This document shows, one piece after another, positions 1 to 10,994 of a stretch of 64,000 nt of DNA; position 1 is the stretch's first letter, and each line of letters starts with the position of its first letter. The notes below the pieces were generated by a model, which worked only from the letters and a program-made list of their open reading frames with translations, searched no databases and was not told the DNA's origin. Both the position numbers and the translations under genes were made by a program. The stretch covers positions 62,001 to 126,000 of the forward strand of contig WIXG01000179.1 of the NCBI GenBank assembly GCA_009869945.1. Reading direction: 5' to 3'. Source of the DNA: Mesaphorura yosii (Eukaryota > Arthropoda > Collembola > Poduromorpha > Tullbergiidae).

Positions 1-2
1 CG

Positions 3-386
3 TACGCGCGAGGTCGCCACACTCCGCAGCCGGATGCATTTTGGGGTGGCAAAGATGACCTGCTCGCTGCGACCGGATGGGAAGACGGATCTTCGCGAAC
101 GACCACGCTCATTTTTCGACGACGCGTGCGAGCGTCGGACGGTCCGGATCATCCGCTCAAAGGAGACTTGCTACTCACTTATGCAAGAGGACAACAGCCT
201 GGCGATGTCGTTCAAAATCCGCAACACCAATTAGAAAGAGGGAATCCTATCGTGTCTGACTTCTACACGCTGGACGAGTACAAGTACCACGGGTTGGGTG
301 AGATTCAGCGAGGAGCAAAATATATGGACTTCAGCGCGACACGGGACCCACCACCGTCGTCGTCATCGGACCAGGATCAGAGCTAG
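3..386 (+). CDS. 3' end of a Skeletor-like DOMON-domain protein (partial)
   Basis: The frame is open from the left edge of the window to a TAG at 384-386, so this is the C-terminal part of a gene that begins outside. The readable residues run from FWGGKDDLLAATGWED through a TTTLIFRRRVRASDGPDH segment to GDLLLTYARGQQPGDV, the pattern of the C-terminal half of a DOMON domain as in the Skeletor family (DM13 plus DOMON proteins of arthropods). A tail follows with the Skeletor-like elements FYTLDEYKYHGLGE and QRGAKYMDF, then a serine/proline end. DOMON domains bind haem or sugars in extracellular or secretory proteins; a haem role here is family inference only. There is no visible intron in the retained part. 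MOXD or other DOMON proteins are alternatives, but the KYHG..QRG tail favours Skeletor. Confidence 0.7.
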   Translation, partial: YARGRHTPQPDAFWGGKDDLLAATGWEDGSSRTTTLIFRRRVRASDGPDHPLKGDLLLTYARGQQPGDVVQNPQHQLERGNPIVSDFYTLDEYKYHGLGEIQRGAKYMDFSATRDPPPSSSSDQDQS

Positions 387-1086
387 TCTTAAGATTACAG
401 ATGCAGTATTATAGTATTTGATCAAATTGTTATTCACGTGATTCAAATTCGCACGCCCTAGCGCTGACGCACAATTTAAACGTTACTCCATGACTTTGAC
501 TCCATTAAAAAGTACATGCCACAAGTAGAAATTAGTATGCGGATCTCTCGGACTGGATTTATTGAATTCACGCAGTCTGAGATTAATGAATTCAACCTTC
601 GGCTGAATAATACGAGCGAGTTCTCATTCATGAACCAGGGAGCAAGTGCACATTTGCCGCACGCATTGTCGCAATCACAATCACAATTACTTGTAGTGCT
701 TACGTTCGCTCCCGTCACTGTCACCACCGAACTATGCACCGCATGTATGGATGTTAATCTAAATAGGGTTCATAATAATCTGTCATGTTAAAGAGGGTTC
801 GTCTGGCAGCTCGTGTAGCAATTGTAGTACAGCCATGGCAATAAATGGATACATCATCCCATGTAATAATCATCGAGTGAAGTGAAGCGTGAATGATGCG
901 ACAAGTGCGAGCTATAAAAAGATTTCACTAATGGCTGGATCCACCTTCATCTTCTTCTGGATCTGAGCCAGTAGTAGTAAGACAAGACGAAGACACGAAC
1001 CAAGTGTTCGAACTCCAATCATAATCACTTCATTTGTAGTCGTAAATCATCTTTTGTGAGCTGAGACTAATTTATTGCAAAGAAAA
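387..1086. other. Intergenic region with acetylcholinesterase promoter
   Basis: I see no supported coding exon here. The right end holds the likely core promoter and 5' leader of the acetylcholinesterase gene. Open frames on both strands around 476-791 overlap each other and resemble no known protein. Confidence 0.5.
913..920 (+). promoter_or_regulatory. TATA box of acetylcholinesterase gene
   Basis: TATAAAAA lies about 170 nt before the ATG at 1087, giving a plausible start of transcription near 940-950 and a leader of about 140 nt. The assignment rests on motif and position only. Confidence 0.5.
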
Positions 1087-3292
1087 ATGAAAATCTTCAC
1101 TTGGAATCCTCGCACAATCCTTCTGGGCTTGTCCGTCCTTCTGTGTGCCTGCCTCTGCCACGGGTATCAGACTCCGACGACACAAGGCCCTGAAATTAAG
1201 ACCCTCAGTGGATATGTGCGAGGGAAAATTGTCACGTAAGTCTGACTGAAATAGCACAGTAGCGCCCGAATAATCAAATAGAGCCTAATTTTATGCAGAA
1301 CTCCGGCTGGTAAGCGAGTGGCCGCCTTTTATGGTATTCCATTCGCTCAGCCACCCGTCGGCGAGCTCAGATTCAAACGCCCGGTCCCAATACGTGGCTG
1401 GGATGGCGTCTTGAATGCTACGCAAATGCCCAACACCTGCTCACAAGTCGCGTCGAAGTTGTTTGGGAACTTTGACGGCGAGGAAATGTGGAACCCAAAC
1501 ACTCTGGTCTCTGAAGATTGCCTGTACCTCAACATTTGGGTGCCGGAGCATCTTATCAATGACAGCGGAAGAAGAACTGCAAAAGTCCTCTTCTGGATCT
1601 ATGGCGGAGGGTTCTTCAGCGGAACGAGCACGCTGGACATTTATGACGGACGAATTCTAGCTGGTGAACATGACGTGGTCGTTGTTTCTGTGCAGTATCG
1701 CGTGGGTCCGCTCGGCTTCCTGTACTTTGGTTCGGAAGATGCGCCCGGGTCAGTGGGACTGCTGGATCAAAATCTGGCGTTGAAGTGGGTTTACGACAAT
1801 GTGAGGGCCTTTGGAGGTGACCCGGAAGGCATCACGCTTTTTGGAGAGAGCGCCGGCTCCGTGTCGTGCTCCTACCACCTTCTTTCCTCATTGAGTCGAC
1901 CATACATCAAGCATGTGATTTTGATGTCTGGAGTTGCCACCGCCCCCTTTGGATTCAACACGAATGCCGAATCGTTGGATGTCTCAATACGGCTCGCCAA
2001 GGAGTTTGGGTGCTGGTCTGCCGAGAAGGTACTGAGTTTTACTTAATCACTGTCTTACTTGCTTTTTTGACACCATATTACTAATTTTGCCTGCACGATC
2101 TAACAGCCCTTCAGTGAAATGATTTCCTGTTTGAGGAACGTGGAGCACGAGAAAATATCAATGGTTCAATTTGATTTGGCAAAGAAATTCCTCGACTTGT
2201 CGTTTGGACCGACAATCGACGGGCATTTTCTGACTGACGAGCCGGAGCATTTACTACAAGATCCAAACACCAAAAGGGCGAGTATTCTGGTTGGAAATGT
2301 CAGAGACGAAGGCTCTTACTTCGTTGTGTATCCATTCATTTCGTTTTACAAATCGTTCAACCATTTGAAGTCAACCCCAGTTTCATACGAGGTTTTGGTC
2401 AGTGGCCTGAATGAAATCTTCAAAGATCGATCCACAGAGGAGAGAGACGCCATCATTCACCAGGTAGAAGTCTCGAATAACGAAGTAGTCTGACTTTGTT
2501 CAGCTTACGTGCAACTGGTTTATTGCTTCAGTACACCAATTGGGCCGACCCCGATGACGGATTCGCGAACCAGCAACTCCTTGTAGAGGCAATCGGGGAC
2601 GCGTACTTTACGTGTCCCGTCCGGGATTGGGCTGACAAATGGGCGTCTCGTGGTCTCAATGTGTACTACTACTTCTTTACTCAGGTAAAGTCTGAATCAG
2701 TAGTCGAACCCTTTACTGAAGCAGAAATTCGTTAGCTTTAAATGACCAATTACATATTGCAATTGCAGAGAACATCTTCGAATCCCTGGGCAGACTGGAT
2801 GGGTGTTCTACATGGTGACGAGATCGAATACACGTTCGGCATCCCGTTGAGCAAGCCAAGCAAGTTCGACCAGTCGGAACAACGGTTAAGTCGCAGAATG
2901 ATGGAACTGTTTTCCAATTTCGCCAAGACCGGGTAATAAACGCGCCAGAAACTTCCGATAATAGTTAGACGGGCCAAGACTCAATTTATTCGCTGGTTTG
3001 CAGTTCTCCAAGCAAGTTCTGGTCTTCGTACACTCGGCAGGCACCAAACTACGTGAACTTGAACGGCACGAACGTCTCGGATCAATCGCTCCTCAACGCC
3101 AACGGACCGCGCCCTGAAGCCTGTGCATTCTGGAACTACTACCTCCCAAAACTGCGACGAACAGTGGCTGAGAAGCAGAATACAGCTCGTAATGGTTCGT
3201 ATTCAATTCAGTTGTCCCATCCACTCATTTATGTCTGCTCAGCACCATTGTTGCTGTTAATTCTGTGTGTAATACGTCGAGTTTTGTTATAA
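1087..3292 (+). CDS. Ace: Acetylcholinesterase (secreted/anchored carboxylesterase family)
   Basis: Six exons: 1087-1235, 1299-2028, 2107-2463, 2532-2684, 2769-2932, 3004-3292, giving 613 residues. Residues 1-26 form a signal peptide. The catalytic triad is Ser234 in FGESAGS, Glu361 in RDEGSYF and His478 in MGVLHGDEIEY; spacings of 127 and 117 residues are very close to those of known acetylcholinesterases. The segment EMWNPNTLVSEDCLYLNIWV supplies the choline-site tryptophan and the conserved cysteine loop, which separates it from detoxifying esterases. It should hydrolyse acetylcholine outside cells. The C-terminus (APLLLLILCVIRRVLL) is hydrophobic, which fits a glycolipid-anchor signal or a tail anchor. 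The exon 3-4 junction is set at 2463/2532 because the nearer AG would leave a 40-nt intron. A polyadenylation signal candidate is AATAAA at 3630. Confidence 0.9.
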
Positions 3293-4070
3293 TCAATGTT
3301 CTAGTTCTAATATCGCATGGATACTCAGTACATCAAAGCGCTTTGCAAAGCGAAGACATCGACCAGCAAATATGCCACGCACCGAAATCAGTCAAGTTCC
3401 GGCATCATCACGGAGATCATCACTGCTGATCTGATTAGAGTTTTGACTTGAGACAATTTATATTAGCAGCGCGCAAATCCAATGCATAATGTACGTACAA
3501 ATTGTTGAGAAGTCTAGCCGTAAATAAGTTAGCTTACCAACTATTGGGCCCAATTTAGCAGTTAATAATTAAAATATTGAGTTATTAGTGAAATGTGAGT
3601 CCACAACTTGTTGCCAGATAAGCTTATTTAATAAATTAGGACAGTCTTCTTAGTCGATGCAATGTGATAGAGAAATGTTCACAAAAGTGGTTGGGTGGGT
3701 CGCCAGGATCGAATCGGGTCAATAACACTAATCAGTGTTAAGTCGTCAGTTCGAAATAACTTCAGTTCACCAGCAGATTTGAACATACAATCATTATGTG
3801 AAACTCAGACAATCTCAACAGAGGGTTGAAATTGAGACTGGAAACAATTCCTTTTGAACACAATAAATTGTCAGAAATAATTCTCCTGGGACAATTTTCT
3901 GGAAACAATTCTCTTGGAACAATCTAATGGGTCGAGCTTAAGTGCATTCAAACTAATTGACCTGTACCCTCCTGGATTCGAACTCGTGATCGATTCGAGC
4001 TCGTAATTTCGCACTCAAGATATGCGGATTGGGTCTCAGTTTAGACTTTCAAAGTGCAAAAAAAATCGCA
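3293..4070. other. Intergenic region with diverged short repeats
   Basis: No gene is supported. Between about 3830 and 3930 a loose repeat of GGAAACAATTC / GGAACAATCT type recurs several times. Around 3960-4000 a B-box-like string on the minus strand (AGTTCGAATCC) may be another worn tRNA-derived fragment. Confidence 0.35.
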
Positions 4071-4141
4071 GAGCCCCGTGGGATTGAGCCGTGGTTAATC
4101 ACGAGGGCCACCGCAGTCAATACACTATACCACAGGGACTC
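4071..4141 (-). repeat. tRNA-like sequence (tRNA-derived SINE or pseudogene)
   Basis: Read on the minus strand, the ends GAGTCCC and GGGGCTC can pair as a 7-bp acceptor stem with one G-U. An A-box match (TGGTATAGTG, 4132-4123) and a B-box with one mismatch (GGCTCAATCCC, 4090-4080) lie at normal tRNA spacing. A run of eight T residues follows on the minus strand at 4065-4058, as expected for RNA polymerase III termination. The T arm does not fold cleanly, so a functional tRNA is unlikely. The overlapping 127-codon plus-strand open frame (4091-4474) is probably chance. Confidence 0.4.
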
Positions 4142-4517
4142 CAATTAGTAAAGGGTGCACTTGACTTGTACCCATATCCTACATTTTTGCTGAAGAATCA
4201 TGAACACGACGCCAACAAAAAATTAAGATTGCTGTCTACACAGACACTACATCACTGGGTAGATGTTCGTCTGAGTCAAGAACATTGCAATTGCAAATGT
4301 GACTTTAGACCAGAGCTCCGAGGACGACTTCCAGCAACTGACCGCCAATGTTCAGTCATTATGAAGTTTCTAGCATTCAGAATTTTGTTATTCGTTTCAA
4401 AGTACAAATATAAATTAGTAATAGAAATTATAAAAGCCGAAGACAAGAAAGAAAACAGTGAGGGAAGTCAGTGACGACACCCGGACAAAACGCTGAGTGT
4501 GACACGGCCAGCAGGGC

Positions 4518-5069
4518 TTAGCGACGACGGTAGTAGCTTCCGCCACCCCAGCCGCCTAAACCTCCTGACCCGAATCCACCTCCAAACCCACCAATACCTC
4601 CGGACCCGCCATATCCACCGTAGCCACCATAACCTCCATACCCTGGTGAAAAGTTAATTAAATTCAAAGTGAGAATCATAACCACAGCATTGTCTAAGGT
4701 TAGGTCAACTCAATAGATACTCACCTCCATATCCACCACCGTATCCACCTCCGATGCCGCCGTAGCCCCCGGATGGATACCATCCACTACTGTATCCGCC
4801 GTACCCACCTCCTAGTCCACCGCCGTATCCGCCATAGCCTCCTAGAGCCCGGAATGTCAAAGATAAACAATGTGCTGCTGCTGCAATGCGCCCTCCGATT
4901 GCTCTATTTTACCATATCCTCCGCCAAAGCCACCCCCATATCCACCGCCTCCAAGGCCGCCATATCCAAAGAATGTAGATGCAGTATCCAAGTCCTTATC
5001 CTTATCCTCCGCTGCAGTAGAAGCGGCCAAGACCAGCCCAGCAACAAAAACGAACAAAAACCTCGTCAT
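4518..5069 (-). CDS. Secreted glycine-rich protein
   Basis: Three exons on the minus strand, 5069-4913, 4841-4725 and 4642-4518, encode 132 residues. Residues 1-20 (MTRFLFVFVAGLVLAASTAA) are a signal peptide. A short acidic stretch (EDKDKDLD) follows, then about 100 residues of GGYGG, GGGFGGG and GGIGG repeats. The protein ends SYYRRR. Both introns interrupt glycine codons, and this let the exons be joined in frame. Glycine/tyrosine-rich secreted proteins of this size in arthropods are usually structural (cuticle, silk or glue) and a few are antimicrobial; the sequence does not decide between these. A minus-strand TATAAATA lies at 5148-5141, 72 nt before the ATG. Confidence 0.75.
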
Positions 5070-5140
5070 GTTTAGTAAAGAATTAAGCTCTGGATCTCAA
5101 ACTATGGATGACTGATGATAGCGGTGCAGAATTCATATCA

Positions 5141-5148
5141 TATTTATA
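5141..5148 (-). promoter_or_regulatory. TATA box of the glycine-rich protein gene
   Basis: TATAAATA on the minus strand, about 72 nt upstream of the ATG at 5069. The motif and distance fit a core promoter. Confidence 0.45.
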
Positions 5149-6969
5149 TGAAAAATATTTGGATGTGATTGTGAAGTACAATGTATCGTCAACTTGACAC
5201 GCTCACACGACACGGGTACATGACACTTACGAGCAATTGTCTCAATTGACTCATTCTCAAGTAACTTCTTACGCTCGTTATGAATTTCCATAAATTGTTA
5301 TGAGTCGCATGTATCCATAAAAATGTAAATCCAGAATTTTCAGGCTTTTATGCCTTGAACCATGCAAGAACCGTTGACTCATGCAAACGTTCTACGTACT
5401 TGATGGTGCAGCACCACGTAAGATTTAATTAGCATCCCGAAATTGGTAATTAACACTTTCATTTTCATTCTCGCTTTATTTACAAAATTTTATGTAATGA
5501 TGGCAATAAAACCGTAATGACAATGAGCAATCACAAGCCCACAGGCGGCTGCAGGAGGTGATGACGTATGTGTCATAAAATTACTCACCGTGTCAAGAAA
5601 ATGAATTGCACATTACATAAATGTGTCTTAAGTCTTAACCCTCTCGGGTCTTATACGCTACGCTTATACGGGTCTCGGGTACTGTTGCTGTTTTCCATGA
5701 AATCGGACAGAAACTGCACGAGAAACCCAATTTTTGCGAGCTGGCTTGCTCTAAATCGTATGGGCAGATGATGCTAGCGTGGTATGGCGATTTGACGCGA
5801 TGCGATATCCAAACTTCCATAACACATATTAGCACAGCATTCGCCTTTGTCCATGAACCAAAAAGTAAGTGCGGCATTTATATTTTACCATGCAATTAGG
5901 CAGTATTGACCAAACAATCCAAGTCCAGCTTTTATTCATGGAAATTCCGATATTCTATAAATACAATGGCATGCAATAAGTCTATTTTTGATGGAAATGG
6001 CAGCCAATTCGGTTTGGAATGCCAATTGAATCTCGAATGTGATTTGTACTTCGAGGTGGCTTTTCAATCAATCAAAATCACAACCATGTCACTGTGCATG
6101 ACGATTGAATAACAATCTCATTCCTAAAAAAATGCTGTGACAGCAAAACAGCTCACAACAACGTTATGGACATTACGGAGACAGAGGATAGAGGAAGCGG
6201 AAGGATCAATATCAAATGTTCAGGATATGCATTGCTTGCGCCTGGACTGCGGGCAGAACGCAGAACAGCGCAAACAATCTTGGTTTTTCGAATTCCATGT
6301 CACTAAGCAATGCGTTGGACCAACAAATGAACTCGCGTGGAGTTTATCGTATCCGACATTCATTATTGGCATCATACAAAGTGAAATCGATTCCTTCCGT
6401 TTCATGACAACCACCACAGCTAGCGATGGCATCATGATAAGACTTTGGGACTTGGGACCAGTGTGAAATGAATGCCAGATGCTTCGCAGTGCACGGTTGA
6501 GTCTTGCCTTGCAGTGCGAGTTGTTCAGCTTTGATTCGTTTCAGTGCAAAGACTTAATGCGTATGTAAATATTTGGCTACTTGAGTCTTTCTTTGTGTTG
6601 GCGCAAATTCCGCAACGCGAGTAATAAACTGGTTTACGCAATAATGCGTCGTGTCGTGGTTGTGTTTTGCTAGTCATTTGACATCTGTTCGAGCAGCACT
6701 GATTTTACTGTGAGCATTTTGTCAGCACAAAAGAAAATACAGGGCTCAAATTGCGTACTCGTTTGTTGTGTCTTGAGTCTGTCCTTCTGCTGTGCTGTGC
6801 TCACTGTTGTTCCACATCAAAGACATGTGTTTGGTGTCATATCCAGAATATCCAGGTCGAAGTGTTCATAGGAGCGCTAACATTAGCATTCCAACACATC
6901 AGCGTTCGTGAGACATCGATACAGTAGCGCAGCGCGTCTTTGTGTCCTGTGCTTTGATTTCTGTAAGTG
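5149..6969. other. Intergenic region
   Basis: No exon could be supported. Several short open frames exist on both strands (for example 6137-6466) but they overlap, lack recognisable residues and have no convincing splice partners. The right end should contain the promoter of the CCDC177-like gene. Confidence 0.4.
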
Positions 6970-9697
6970 ATGAGTGTCATTCCTCTCCTGAATTTGGACA
7001 ACTTTGAGAATGAATGCTTGACACGAAGCACGCCGTACGTCCTCACCAGTCCAACTTCTCTCCGTGCATGTGCGAAATTGCTGGTTGAGGTACGTCTTGT
7101 TAATCTTCAACTTTTGCTTTTTGCATGGTTTGACGGTGATTGACTTACTTCCAGCCCAGCGAGCTCGTGTACAAGAGCCTTGAGAAGTACGAGGAGGACT
7201 TGGCTGGGCTTCCGCTCTCTGAGATTTATCGCATTTACGACGAAAATGAAACTGAGCGTCAAGGTATTTTAATCTGAAGTTCAAATGAAGTCAGGTACAT
7301 GTACAAATTTTGATTATGTTCAGAAAAACTGCTGAGATGTCGTCAAGTACGGAAATCGCTACAAGAGAAGCCATTTGAGGGGCAGAGAAAACGTCTTGTT
7401 CAGTTGAGACGGATTCAGATGAGGGCCGAGCGCAGTTCTTCAGCGGATCCCGGATTGGGCCAGGAAGGTACAGGCGATGGAGCTCAACGAAGGCGCGTTG
7501 TTTTGCAATACGGATCAGATACTGAGTCAGTAGACGGAGAGGAAGAAGAGTCGGTGCAAGGAAATCAAGAAATTCATCAATCAAGTCAAGCCAGTCGAAG
7601 CAGGAGCTCCACGTCGGAGGCGAGGAGGACATCGTCAACAGCAATTCGTCAAGTGTCCAGATCGGGGTCGACACGCAGCAGTGCGCAATCCAGTACTCAA
7701 ACCCAGCGACAGCCCACCAGTGTGGCCAGTGCCAGTTCACGATCTCGGAGTCAAGGCCAGCGAAAGTCATGCTTGGCAGCTTCCGCTTCATCAGGCGCGC
7801 ACGCACAGCCATCAGCTCGGCGACGGGGTGCCGCGTTGTCAAGCACCAGCGTCCCAAACTTGACGAACAAGCGAGGCAACCTTCATTTTGGAAAGCTGAT
7901 TCCTGACAAGCTGTCTAGCACCGGAATGCTTTATCACCACGCCTCCTCGCCCACGGCCGGTGGTCACGACCACCATCTCTGTCACTATCTCTGCCATTGC
8001 CCAAGTCTCCGCCCGTTCACGAGCGATAAGCAACTTATCGACGAGAGCATGAAGCGATACGGTGATTTAATTCTTTCAGCATCGAACAAATCCGTGCTTT
8101 CACACGACGACCAGAAAATACTGCAGCTGCTGTTGCTGAAGAAAGGAAGGGCACTGGAGTGGGACCAGCGTGCACAAGAATTACGGGCGTTGGTCGAGTA
8201 CGAAAAACTTCAGCGTGCAAAAAGAAGTCAAATCGCCGCACAGAAGTGGTACGAACAGCTGGCCGAAAAGAGGAGGCGAGAAAACATGCAGAACACGCAA
8301 CGGTATCTGAGCATTCAGCGCAGGGAAAGGGAGCATCGCGAGAATCTGGAGCAGTTTCTGGAACGGCGTGATAAGAGAGTGCAAAATTACCTGAAACAGA
8401 TGACAAATCAAAGGGTAACAAAACTACACCTCATATTTCGATGAATGGTCATCTATATCTCCAATTTCATTTGTTACAGAATTCTCAAATTCTTGAACGG
8501 CAAAAGCAAGAGGCCTTGAAGCAGATTGAAGTTGGGCGAGCAATTGAACGACTGTTGGAGCAGGATCAAGAAAATCGGATTGCACTCGCGGAAAACCTGG
8601 AGAAACGGATGCACAACGCCGAATTAAGGAAACGCCGACGGGAACAGGACCACTGGAGGGTAAACATTCAACGACCGTGCCGCTATAATGCATTGCAATC
8701 AATGTTTGTTTTGTATTTGCAGCACATTTACGAGATGAATCGGCTCGATGAGGAGAAAAGGCAACTCATGCACGAGCAAATTGAGAAGGCGACTCAAAAC
8801 TCGATTCAGCAATTGAGGAATCAGCTGGAAGAGAAAGAAGTTCGCGGCGCACTCAATTATCAGGCTCAGCTAAAACTTAAGCATTCGCTTCCAAAAGACC
8901 GTGGTCGAAAACACGAGGAAGCAATTGCGCGAGCGCAGGCACTGCACGCCCAGCTTCTGCACGGGCTCGATAATTGGTACAAAAAGGTGTTTGAGCTTCA
9001 CTTGGCCGCACAGGAGCGAGCATCCCAAAATTACATTTCTCAGCTTTCATCGAGAAGATCTCGACTGGCCAACGAGCGATGTTTGCGCGAAGAACGGAGT
9101 GCAGAGCGAATTCGACACGTGCACGAAGAAGAGTGCAAACGACGGGCCGAAGTGAAGAACATCATAGAGACCAAAGATGAGAAAAGTGCGAGACTTCGAC
9201 ATGAGAAGGAACGTCGGGTTCAATTTTCGAGGAGGAGGGCGCAGCACGCAGCTGAACTCAGACAGCAATTGCGAGAGAAACTGGACCCAGACACCTTTGA
9301 CAAGAAGGTGGCTCGAGTTGAGGTCGAACTGCGAATGCTGAAGCATTCTACCGGATATCTGAAGTTCAAGAATGGGAGTCCAACTGTTCATTACCATCAC
9401 ATTAGGCAAAACGGCAATGGTAACGGAAAGGGCAAGGCTGTGGAATTTCGCAAAAGCGGGAATGGAAATGGAAATGGCAATAAATCAGTCGTGGTAGTTC
9501 CAGCTGAGCTCAGTTCTGGAAAGAAACCAATCACATGCCATAGTCACACTCACACTTATGCACCCAATGTCTCCAGTTATTCAAAGTTCGATCGGCCTAC
9601 GTTTACTGCCAGCAAATATTCAATGCCACTGCCGCATTTTCACAACTGTCAATGTGGGTGTGGTCGGGGTTCACATAGTCATAGTTATTATCTGTAA
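6970..9697 (+). CDS. CCDC177-like coiled-coil protein
   Basis: Five exons, 6970-7089, 7155-7263, 7324-8414, 8480-8659 and 8723-9697, give 824 residues. The N-terminus (LLNLDNFENEC..., YVLTSPTSLRACAKLLVEPSE) and the following EIYRIYDENETERQEKLLRCR match the conserved N-terminal region of the CCDC177 family as I remember it: a short globular head followed by a charged helix. A serine-rich disordered segment follows (about residues 95-250). Then comes a very long Arg/Glu/Gln-rich coiled coil (about 270-690), and a C-terminal tail rich in Asn-Gly pairs, histidine and cysteine (HNCQCGCGRGSHSHS). The function of the family is not established. AATAAA at 9713 lies 16 nt after the stop. A trichohyalin-like protein is the alternative if the N-terminal match is coincidental. 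Confidence 0.7.
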
Positions 9698-10994
9698 GCA
9701 ATCAACAATGTGAATAAATCTTGACGTTTATTGACGTTTGAGAAGCTTCAGTTGCATCGTCTCGCGCCTGCAACTTATAAATCAATCGTTTAGTCTCCAT
9801 CCTCGACTCGACCTCAAACGAAAGTCACGAAAGTTGCATTTCCGCGTTGAACAAAAACGAAATTATGCTGTTGCATTTCTGCATTTCTGGACTTTACACT
9901 TGACTTTTGATTCGTTTTTCTGACTAATGCGCCAATTATTAAACAGAACACGATCCCCACAACGCCTTGGCAAGTAACAGCTAAAAGTGTGTAACAGGTC
10001 ACTGCATCACTCACGGACGTGGACGGACGGACGCCTGTCCATCTACGAAGATTAGCAGTTAATTAAAATGGGAACAATGTAATTTCATGCGAACTCCATG
10101 CTGTGATTATACAATAATTGCTTATATCAATTGAACAAGTTACAAAATTATTTAAATATAATTTTGGCGAATTTTAATCACTTTCTACGCTGCATCAACG
10201 TCGTCGTCGTTTTTCTCTGCAGGTTATGATTCAATTGCAGGTGGAAAAGTGGATTGTTATGTCACTAGCACACTGGGGTAGCCGGTATCTGTACTGTAAT
10301 CGAATCGTTTCACACTTGGTTTCCCCAAACTACATCCTATAATTGGAAAGTTGGTCGGTCTGTTGGTCAAACGACTTACGTGAACTTTACGTATTCATCA
10401 CACTTGCGCTTGATTGTGTACGGCGATCACTGCGATATACGATGGGATGAGAAAAACCGGTTCACCCAACGTAATAATTTAAGATTACAGACGCACAAGT
10501 GCAATTTGCATCGAATCCTCGCCTCGTGAAGAAAAAACTTTTCCTTTTCTTCAAACAATCGCATTGATGTAATCATGCAATCTCTCTCATGCACTTCCTT
10601 CCTTCCTGCTAAGGTTGTCCTTCTAATTCTAATACACTTGGCCTTTGAAAGACGTGCTCTTGCTCTTGGTTTTGCTATGTTGCAATTAAATGTGTACAAA
10701 TTGTTGTGTACAGCGTCGCGTCGGTGGTGCTGGTGTTAGTGTTATGTTATGACAGATTATGAAAGCGCTGGTGCTCCTTCTGTATATGTCCCGTGAGGTA
10801 ATAACCAAAAGTACGAGTGAATCATGAATAGAAAGTTCCGAAGTTTTTAAAATTCTGCTACACGGTCAAGTCGCCGATTATTCCACTAATTGAATTCGCA
10901 GAGGAAGGACCTCTGCTCCGAGTGACCAGTGTTCAGTATTCATCCAATTTTATTAGTGTGAGTGAAGTGAATCCAACTGATCCACGGTCTCAAG
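9698..10994. other. Intergenic region
   Basis: I see nothing coding here that can be supported. It contains the polyadenylation signal of the upstream gene at 9713 and presumably the promoter of the downstream secreted protein gene. Confidence 0.4.

Noticed and set aside
2464-2503. A 40-nt intron in the acetylcholinesterase gene using the first AG
   Set aside because: It would be shorter than all other introns here and break the frame; the AG at 2530-2531 gives a 68-nt intron and restores the family sequence.
4091-4474. 127-codon plus-strand open frame
   Set aside because: It overlaps the tRNA-like element, has no recognisable domain, no promoter or signal peptide, and its composition looks random.
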